A stretch of 64,000 bases of DNA from Rhizobium sp. 16-449-1b (GTDB lineage: Bacteria; Pseudomonadota; Alphaproteobacteria; Rhizobiales; Rhizobiaceae). A program made the translations under genes and the position numbers. Below, in pieces: positions 55,976 to 64,000 of the stretch. Position 1 is the first letter of the stretch; every line of letters starts with the position of its first letter. The notes beneath the pieces were generated by a model. That model was not told where the DNA came from and did no database searches. It saw only the letters and a program-made list of their open reading frames with translations. Where the stretch lies: positions 620,001 through 684,000 of the forward strand of contig NZ_JAGHMH010000028.1 of the NCBI RefSeq assembly GCF_017741935.1, given 5' to 3'.

Positions 55976-57238
55976 TCAGCCTTCGATGAAAATCAGCGCC
56001 GGCGTTTCAAGCAGCACGCGGATGCGCTGGATAAAGGTCGCCGCATCCCAGCCGTCGATAATGCGATGGTCGAAGCTCGAGGAGAGGTTCATCATCTTGC
56101 GCGGCACAAATTGCGCTCCATCCCAAGCGGGGCGGGTGGCGATCTTGTTGACACCGATGATCGCGACTTCAGGGTGGTTGATCACGGGTGTCGAGACGAT
56201 GCCGCCCAACGCGCCCAGCGAACTGATGGTGATGGTCGAGCCCGTGAGTTCGTCACGCGTTGCGGTTCCATTGCGCGCGGCATCGGCAAGGCGCGCCATC
56301 TCGGCGGCGCAGTCCCAGATCGTGCGGGCCTCGGCGTGACGTACGACCGGTACCACGAGGCCGGCAGGCGTCTGTGCGGCTATGCCAATGTGAACACCAC
56401 CGGAGCGGGTGAGGATGCCGGCATCGTCGTTGAAGGTGGCGTTTATATCCGGCTGGTCGACGACGGCCTTGACGATCGCCCGCATCAGGAACGGAAGGAT
56501 CGTCAGTTTCGGATGATCTGGCTTGCGGTCCCGGTTCATCGTCGCTCGCAGATCCTCCAGCGCCGTCATGTCGATTTCCTCGACATAGGTGATATGCGGG
56601 ATACGCGAGGTGGAGAGCGACATTTTCTCGGCGATCCGCCGCCGCATGCCGGTCAGTTTGACGTCCTCAGTCGTTGTATTCCTGGCGAACGGCGCAGGGG
56701 CGGCAAGCGAAGACGCACCGCGTGCAAGATATTGTTCGACATCTTCGCGCAAAATACGTCCATCCGGACGGTTTGGTGATACCTGCCTGAGGTCGACACC
56801 GCTTTCACGAGCGAAAAGCCGGACGGAAGGCGATGCCAGAGGCTTTTCTTGGGGGCCGCTGCTTGTCGGCTGGGACAGCGCTTGCTTGACCTGCGTCGGC
56901 TGCGGCCGAGCAGGCGCTTCGCTTTCATTGGCTGCGGTGGATGGCTTCTCTGTCGCCAAGGGCGCGGGCCGGGCGGGCGCCGACGCTTCATCTCCGCCTG
57001 CCGTCTCTATCCTCACCAGCGGCGCCTTCACGGCTACGGTGTCTCCCACTTCCGCGCCGAGCCAGGTCACCGTGCCGCTGACCGGCGACGGGATCTCGAC
57101 GGTTGCCTTGTCAGTCATCACGGCCGCGATCACCATGTCCTCGCGAACCGGATCGCCAGCCTTCACGTGCCACTCCACCAGCTCGGCCTCGGCCACGCCT
57201 TCTCCGACATCGGGCATCTTGATCGTGAACTCGCCCAT
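55976..57238 (-). CDS. bkdB: Branched-chain keto-acid dehydrogenase E2 (dihydrolipoyl acyltransferase)
   Basis: This is the E2 core subunit, 420 aa from ATG 57238. One lipoyl domain carries the lipoylated K44 in TDKATVE. A proline/alanine-rich linker follows, then the peripheral-subunit-binding domain ([16 protein letters not shown] region) and the catalytic domain with H391 and D395 in DHRIIDGWD. The gene follows E1 beta with a 2-nt gap. The bkd context, not sequence alone, separates it from pyruvate or oxoglutarate E2. Confidence 0.92.
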   Translation of the reverse strand: MGEFTIKMPDVGEGVAEAELVEWHVKAGDPVREDMVIAAVMTDKATVEIPSPVSGTVTWLGAEVGDTVAVKAPLVRIETAGGDEASAPARPAPLATEKPSTAANESEAPARPQPTQVKQALSQPTSSGPQEKPLASPSVRLFARESGVDLRQVSPNRPDGRILREDVEQYLARGASSLAAPAPFARNTTTEDVKLTGMRRRIAEKMSLSTSRIPHITYVEEIDMTALEDLRATMNRDRKPDHPKLTILPFLMRAIVKAVVDQPDINATFNDDAGILTRSGGVHIGIAAQTPAGLVVPVVRHAEARTIWDCAAEMARLADAARNGTATRDELTGSTITISSLGALGGIVSTPVINHPEVAIIGVNKIATRPAWDGAQFVPRKMMNLSSSFDHRIIDGWDAATFIQRIRVLLETPALIFIEG

Positions 57239-57240
57239 CC

Positions 57241-58254
57241 TCACGCCTCCATGACTTCGGCAAGCGCCCGTCCGACGCGCGCGGGGCCGGGGAAATAGTC
57301 CCACTCCTGCGCATGCGGATAAGGCGTATCCCAGCCTGCGACCCGCACGATCGGCGCCTCCAGATGGTAGAAGCAATGCTCCTGGATCAGCGCCACGATC
57401 TCGGCCCCGAAGCCGGACGTCAGCGTTGCCTCATGAACCACGACGCAACGGCCGGTCTTCGACACCGATTGCACGATGGTATCGAGGTCGAGCGGCAGCA
57501 GGCTGCGCAGATCGATCACCTCGGCATCGACGCCGGTATCTTCCGCCGCCGCGAGCGCCACATGCACCATCGTGCCATAGGCGATGACCGTGACCCCGGT
57601 TCCGGCGCGCCGGATCTCCGCCTTGCCGATCGGGATTGCATAGTGGTCTTCGGGCACCTCACCGAGTTCATGCTTCGACCATGGCGTCACCGGACGCTCG
57701 TGGTGGCCGTCGAACGGGCCGTTGTAAAGCCGCTTGGGTTCGAGAAACATCACCGGATCAGGGTCCTCGATCGCGGCGATGAGCAACCCCTTGGCGTCAT
57801 AGGGGTTGGAGGGGACGACCACCTTCAGGCCGCAGACATGGGTGAACAGCGCTTCCGGGCTCTGGCTGTGCGTCTGCCCGCCGAATATTCCGCCACCCGT
57901 CGGCATTCTGAGCACGATTGGGCATGTGAAGTCTCCGTTGGAGCGATAGCGAATGCGCGCCGCCTCCTGGGTGATCTGGTCGTAGGCCGGATACATGTAA
58001 TCGGCAAACTGGATCTCGACGCAGGGCTTCAGCCCGTAGGCCGCCATGCCGATCGCCGTGCCGACGATGCCGGATTCGCTGATCGGGGTGTCGAAGCAGC
58101 GGGTCTTGCCGTACTTCGCCTGAAGCCCTTGTGTGCAGCGGAACACGCCGCCGAAATAGCCGACGTCCTCGCCGAACACGACGACGTCTTCGTCCCGGGC
58201 CATCGAGATATCCATGGCGCTGCGCACCGCCTCGATCATGGTCATGCGCGCCAT
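57241..58254 (-). CDS. bkdA2: Branched-chain keto-acid dehydrogenase E1 beta subunit
   Basis: This is a transketolase-like E1 beta subunit of 337 aa that pairs with the alpha subunit in TPP-dependent decarboxylation. It starts MARMTMIEAVRSAMD, with GEDVGYFGGVF near residues 28-38, and TGGGIFGGQTHSQSPEA. ATG 58254 lies 1 nt from the stop of the E1 alpha gene, showing tight coupling. Confidence 0.92.
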   Translation of the reverse strand: MARMTMIEAVRSAMDISMARDEDVVVFGEDVGYFGGVFRCTQGLQAKYGKTRCFDTPISESGIVGTAIGMAAYGLKPCVEIQFADYMYPAYDQITQEAARIRYRSNGDFTCPIVLRMPTGGGIFGGQTHSQSPEALFTHVCGLKVVVPSNPYDAKGLLIAAIEDPDPVMFLEPKRLYNGPFDGHHERPVTPWSKHELGEVPEDHYAIPIGKAEIRRAGTGVTVIAYGTMVHVALAAAEDTGVDAEVIDLRSLLPLDLDTIVQSVSKTGRCVVVHEATLTSGFGAEIVALIQEHCFYHLEAPIVRVAGWDTPYPHAQEWDYFPGPARVGRALAEVMEA

Positions 58255-58255
58255 A

Positions 58256-60677
<2,422 letters not shown>

Positions 60678-60699
60678 CAGCGCGCCTCCTTGATTGCCT

Positions 60700-61887
60700 T
60701 TACTGCCGCTCGATGGCGATAGCGGTGGCCTCGCCGCCACCGATACAGAGCGCCGCCATCCCGCGCTTCAGTCCGTATCGCTCCAGCGCCGCCAGCAGCG
60801 TGACGATGACACGGGCGCCAGACGCACCGATTGGATGCCCAAGCGCGCATGCGCCGCCGTGGACGTTGACCTTGTCGTGGGGGATATCGAGATCACGCAT
60901 CGCTGCCATCGGCACGACGGCGAAGGCTTCGTTGATCTCAAACAGATCGACGCTCGATAGCGGCCATCCGGTTCGCTCGGAGAGCTTTTTTAAGGCGCCG
61001 ATCGGCGCCGTCGCGAATTCGCTGGGCGCCTGCGAGTGCGTCGCGTGCCCGACGATTGTCGCGCGCGGTGCAATGTCGTGTTGGTCGGCCCGCGAGCGGC
61101 GCATCAGGAGCAACGCGGCGGCGCCGTCGGAAATCGAGCTCGCATTGGCGGCCGTCACAGTGCCGCCTTCGCGGAATGCCGGCTTCAGCCTGGGGATCTT
61201 GTCGATGCTGGCCTTGCCGGGCTGCTCGTCCTCACGGATCGTCGCTTCGGTTTTGCCTGACATGACCGACATCGGCACGATCTCGTGATCGAAATAGCCA
61301 GCCTCTATCGCCTTCTGTGCCCGCGTGAGGGACGTGATGGCATAGGCATCCTGCGCCTCACGTGTGAATTGATAGGCCTCGGCACAGTCTTCAGCGAATG
61401 TCCCCATCAAGCGCCCCTTGTCATAGGCATCCTCGAGCCCATCGAGGAACATATGATCGATCACGCGCCCGTGGCCGAGCCGATAGCCGCCGCGAGCACG
61501 ATCAAGTAGATAGGGCGCATTCGTCATGCTTTCCATGCCGCCCGCGATCACCAGCGAGGCGCTGCCGGCGGCGAGCAGATCATGGCCGATCATCACAGCT
61601 TTCATGCCGGAGCCGCACATCTTGTTGACGGTGCTGGCGGCGGCAGAGAAGGGGAGGCCGGCGCCAATCGCGGCCTGTCGTGCCGGAGCCTGACCCTGGC
61701 CGGCGGCAAGCACGCAGCCCATGATGATCTCATCGACACTCTCAGCCGGGACTTGGCTTTGCGAGAGCGCCGCTGCCATCGCCGATGCACCCAATTGAGG
61801 TGCGGCCAAGGACGAGAAAGCTCCCTGAAAGCCACCGATCGGCGTGCGGGCGGCGCCTGTGATCACAATCGGATCCTGCATCGTCAT
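60700..61887 (-). CDS. Acetyl-CoA C-acyltransferase (thiolase)
   Basis: This thiolase is 395 aa from ATG 61887, preceded by GAGGAGGAGG. It condenses or cleaves beta-ketoacyl-CoA and fits the last step of isoleucine-type breakdown. Catalytic C91 is in [10 protein letters not shown]; the second region has [16 protein letters not shown] and the C-terminal CIGGGEA. An in-frame GTG at 61986 with its own SD GGGAGGAG would add 33 residues with a hydrophobic run. It is the first gene of the bkd operon. Confidence 0.9.
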   Translation of the reverse strand: MTMQDPIVITGAARTPIGGFQGAFSSLAAPQLGASAMAAALSQSQVPAESVDEIIMGCVLAAGQGQAPARQAAIGAGLPFSAAASTVNKMCGSGMKAVMIGHDLLAAGSASLVIAGGMESMTNAPYLLDRARGGYRLGHGRVIDHMFLDGLEDAYDKGRLMGTFAEDCAEAYQFTREAQDAYAITSLTRAQKAIEAGYFDHEIVPMSVMSGKTEATIREDEQPGKASIDKIPRLKPAFREGGTVTAANASSISDGAAALLLMRRSRADQHDIAPRATIVGHATHSQAPSEFATAPIGALKKLSERTGWPLSSVDLFEINEAFAVVPMAAMRDLDIPHDKVNVHGGACALGHPIGASGARVIVTLLAALERYGLKRGMAALCIGGGEATAIAIERQ

Positions 61888-61986
61888 CGCGACCTCCTCC
61901 TCGAAGCCGGCATCGGGATCTACCGTAAGCCATAACGCAATTGCCCCTCCCGCGACGGGAAAGAGCAAAACGTCGTCGATCGGCAC

Positions 61987-62248
61987 GGTTCTCCTCCCAT
62001 GCATCATCTCGTGGATTGCACTTCGCCGCATCAACCTCCCGCGGCACTTCAGACAATCGAGACAATGCAAAGTCTATGCGCGCTCTTCGTTGAAAGCGAT
62101 GGCAAATTGTTGCGATGTTTATCCGCAGCGGGCAACGAAGTTGCCGCACGTATGGCTGCGTCAGACCAATCGTTGCGGCGCGGCTCAGCTGCGGTGCTGG
62201 ACCGGGTTGCGCCCCGAATCCAGCATTATCGTCCGGCGATTCCGCCCT
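61987..62248. other. Intergenic region upstream of the bkd operon
   Basis: This 262-bp stretch lies between the 3' end of the minus-strand dadA gene and the thiolase gene. It contains the SD GGGAGGAG (minus strand, 61991-61998) of the GTG start at 61986. The rest should hold the bkd promoter and dadA 3' sequences; no clear palindrome or terminator was found by eye. Confidence 0.5.
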
Positions 62249-63502
62249 CTATCGGCCGTAGCGGGCGAGCGACAGGTCGCTGACGTCGATATCCGCCTTT
62301 CGGCCGCTGACGACATCCGTCAGCACCCGTGCGGAGCCGGTGCTCATGGTCCAGCCGAGTGTGCCGTGGCCGGTGTTGAGGAAGAGATTGCGGATGTTGG
62401 TCGCACCGATAACCGGCGTGCCATCAGGCGTCATCGGACGCAGCCCGGACCAATAATTAGCGGCCTTCAAGTCGCCGCCTGGGAAAAGATCGCTGACCGA
62501 ATGCTCCAGGGTTCTGCGGCGCGCGGGGCCGAGGTCGTTCGTATAGCCGGAAATCTCCGCCATGCCGCCGACGCGGATACGGTCGCCCAAGCGCGTGATC
62601 GCGATCTTGTAGGTTTCGTCCATGACCGTGGACTCAGGCGCGCGCGACGCATCGGTGATCGGGATGGTCAGCGAGTAGCCCTTTACCGGGTAAACCGGAA
62701 GCTTGATGCCTGACGGTTTCAACAGCAGCGGCGAGTAGCTGCCGAGCGCGACGACAACGGCATCGGACAGAACCTTGCCGGTGTCAGTGACGACGCCCTT
62801 CGCTTGTCCGGCCTCGATCACAAGCCCCTTGATCTGGCGTCCATAGTCGAATGTCACGCCCATAGAAACGCACTTGGCAGCAAGGGCGTTGGTGAACTTG
62901 AAGCAATCGCCGGTCTCGTCCTTGGGCGTCAGCAGGCCGCCGACGATCTTGTCGCTGACGTGGCGCAATGCCGGCTCCATGCGGATGCAGCCCTCGCGGT
63001 CCAGCACTTCGTAAGGAATGCCGTCAGCCGCCAGCGCCTTCACATCCTTGGCCGATGCATCGAGTTGCGCCTGCGTGCGAAAGAGCTGCAGCGTGCCCTG
63101 CATACGCTCATCATAGGCGATATCGGTCTCGGCGCGCAGCTCGGCCAGCGACTGTCGGCTGTAATCGGCAAGGCGCAGCATGCGTGATTTGTTGATCGCG
63201 TAGCGCTCGGAGGTGCAGTTGGAGAGCATCCTGATCATCCAGGAGATCATCGCATAGTCGACCTTCGGGCGGAGAACGAGCGGCGCATGCTCCATGAACA
63301 GCCACTTCAGCGCCTTCTGCGGAATACCGGGTGCCGCCCAGGGAGAGCAATAACCGAAGGACACCTCGCCGGCATTGGCAAAGCTGGTCTCAAGCGCCGG
63401 ACCGGATTGGCGATCGATAACGGTGACCTGATGTCCGGCCTTGGCCAGATAGTAGGCACTGGTGACCCCGATGACGCCGGCGCCGAGAATGGTCACTTTC
63501 AT
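62249..63502 (-). CDS. dadA: D-amino acid dehydrogenase
   Basis: This FAD-dependent membrane-associated enzyme of 417 aa oxidises D-amino acids such as D-alanine to keto acids and ammonia. The N-terminal dinucleotide motif is GAGVIG (residues 7-12), followed by an acidic VIDR strand end. [20 protein letters not shown] is typical of DadA, as is the C-terminal [17 protein letters not shown]. It is divergent from an Lrp/AsnC regulator, a common arrangement for dadA. Confidence 0.92.
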   Translation of the reverse strand: MKVTILGAGVIGVTSAYYLAKAGHQVTVIDRQSGPALETSFANAGEVSFGYCSPWAAPGIPQKALKWLFMEHAPLVLRPKVDYAMISWMIRMLSNCTSERYAINKSRMLRLADYSRQSLAELRAETDIAYDERMQGTLQLFRTQAQLDASAKDVKALAADGIPYEVLDREGCIRMEPALRHVSDKIVGGLLTPKDETGDCFKFTNALAAKCVSMGVTFDYGRQIKGLVIEAGQAKGVVTDTGKVLSDAVVVALGSYSPLLLKPSGIKLPVYPVKGYSLTIPITDASRAPESTVMDETYKIAITRLGDRIRVGGMAEISGYTNDLGPARRRTLEHSVSDLFPGGDLKAANYWSGLRPMTPDGTPVIGATNIRNLFLNTGHGTLGWTMSTGSARVLTDVVSGRKADIDVSDLSLARYGR

Positions 63503-63530
63503 GCTTGCCCCTTTTATCTATGCCTTTTTT

Positions 63531-63546
63531 GCCAAGTGTATTTGGC
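63531..63546. promoter_or_regulatory. Inverted repeat in the dadA/Lrp divergent region, copy 1
   Basis: GCCAA-GTGTAT-TTGGC is a perfect 5-bp inverted repeat with 6-bp spacer, about 30 bp before the dadA start codon. It is a plausible Lrp/AsnC site or part of the dadA promoter. Confidence 0.4.
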
Positions 63547-63636
63547 GCTTACGACGTCGGCCGATGCACCTTTGGTGCTTGCGATAAAAATAGAGAAACA
63601 ATCGAACAATTTCCTGCTGATCAGCATGCCGATATT

Positions 63637-63655
63637 GCATTCGATTGTCGAATGC
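63637..63655. promoter_or_regulatory. Inverted repeat before the Lrp/AsnC gene, copy 2
   Basis: GCATTCGA-TTG-TCGAATGC is a perfect 8-bp inverted repeat with 3-bp spacer, ending 35 bp before the regulator ATG. The placement suggests an autoregulatory Lrp/AsnC operator. Confidence 0.5.
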
Positions 63656-63690
63656 GAAATTATCACGCGCCAAAAGAGGAATTATTGCGT

Positions 63691-64000
63691 ATGGTCCTGG
63701 ATGCGATCGACCGAAACATCGTGCGTCAGCTCAGGTTGAATGCGCGCATCGCCAACACGGCACTTGCAGCGGAAGTCGGCCTTTCTCCTTCAGCATGTCT
63801 TCGACGGATCTCAAGACTGGAAAAATCCGGCCATATCAGGGGCTACACGGCGTTGATCGGCACCTCGGACAGCGACGACGTGCTGGCGGTTATCGTCAAC
63901 ATTACGCTCGATCGGCAGACTGAGGAGCATCTCAACAGGTTCGAGGCAGCCATCCGCCGATATCCGGAGATTCAGGAATGTTTCCTGATGACCGGTGGAT
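63691..64000 (+). CDS. Lrp/AsnC family transcriptional regulator (3' end outside window)
   Basis: This is the N-terminal 103 residues of an Lrp-type regulator (usual length about 150-160). GAGG precedes the ATG. The HTH reads NTALAAEVGLSPSACLRRIS (residues about 22-41), and the start of the RAM ligand-binding domain (VNITLD) is seen before the window ends. It is divergent from dadA; a DadR-like role is likely, and the nearby bkd operon could also be a target, since Lrp-type BkdR proteins exist. Confidence 0.92.
   Translation, partial: MVLDAIDRNIVRQLRLNARIANTALAAEVGLSPSACLRRISRLEKSGHIRGYTALIGTSDSDDVLAVIVNITLDRQTEEHLNRFEAAIRRYPEIQECFLMTGG

Overview
The window looks like a replicon of a rhizobial alphaproteobacterium (Rhizobium/Agrobacterium/Ensifer type). 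The coding sequence is GC-rich and densely packed, ABC uptake systems are very numerous, RecX is of the rhizobial kind, and a RIME-like palindromic repeat (21449-21592) of the type scattered through rhizobial genomes is present. No rRNA, tRNA, phage, IS or CRISPR was seen. Most genes serve scavenging and catabolism, as on a chromid or megaplasmid, but housekeeping-type genes (acnB, recX, the bkd operon) are also there.

Layout. (1) 1-6306: a sugar-type (CUT1) ABC transporter on the minus strand, its ATPase cut by the window edge, divergent from a Gfo/Idh/MocA oxidoreductase and a LacI regulator. (2) 6431-7378: a lytic transglycosylase. (3) 7559-13205: an Afu-like ABC transporter with a glycerophosphodiester phosphodiesterase, facing an inositol-monophosphatase-family enzyme; both transcription units have PHO-box-like tandem repeats upstream. 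(4) 13428-18037: an ArsR regulator, a large AcnB aconitase with a strong terminator, a small XRE protein and a small membrane protein. (5) 18233-24474: a GntR regulator, a Cys/Met-metabolism PLP enzyme and a complete CUT1 transporter. (6) 24480-31846: a ChaA-type antiporter, a LysR regulator and a hydroxamate-siderophore system (receptor, binding protein, double permease) with no ATPase gene. (7) 31850-46456: a large sugar-acid island with two dehydrogenases, a PdxA2-like enzyme, an iron alcohol dehydrogenase, a sialidase-fold protein, a DapA-family aldolase, a Dpp-type transporter, a DUF1537 acid-sugar kinase and a GntR regulator. (8) 46536-53537: an SDR, mannonate dehydratase (uxuA) with a GntR regulator, and a further ABC transporter. 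(9) 53666-54533: a 71-aa protein and RecX. (10) 54573-61887: a branched-chain keto-acid dehydrogenase operon (thiolase, acyl-CoA dehydrogenase, E1alpha, E1beta, E2, E3). (11) 62249-64000: D-amino-acid dehydrogenase divergent from a truncated Lrp/AsnC regulator.

How they work together. The best candidate for an under-described unit is region 3. It combines import of a phosphodiester, hydrolysis by GDPD and dephosphorylation by an IMPase-like enzyme, under a probable phosphate-starvation promoter. It resembles in logic the agrocinopine Acc system but uses a different transporter family. Region 7 is probably one catabolic programme for an acid sugar. Two of its three transcription units share an upstream 15-bp motif, and the DUF1537 kinase plus PdxA2 pair predicts that a four-carbon acid ends as dihydroxyacetone phosphate. 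A wider pattern is that every binding-protein gene followed by a gap before its permease gene has a hairpin in that gap. This would raise binding-protein mRNA over permease mRNA. All function calls come from reading motifs and family resemblance; no database search was run.
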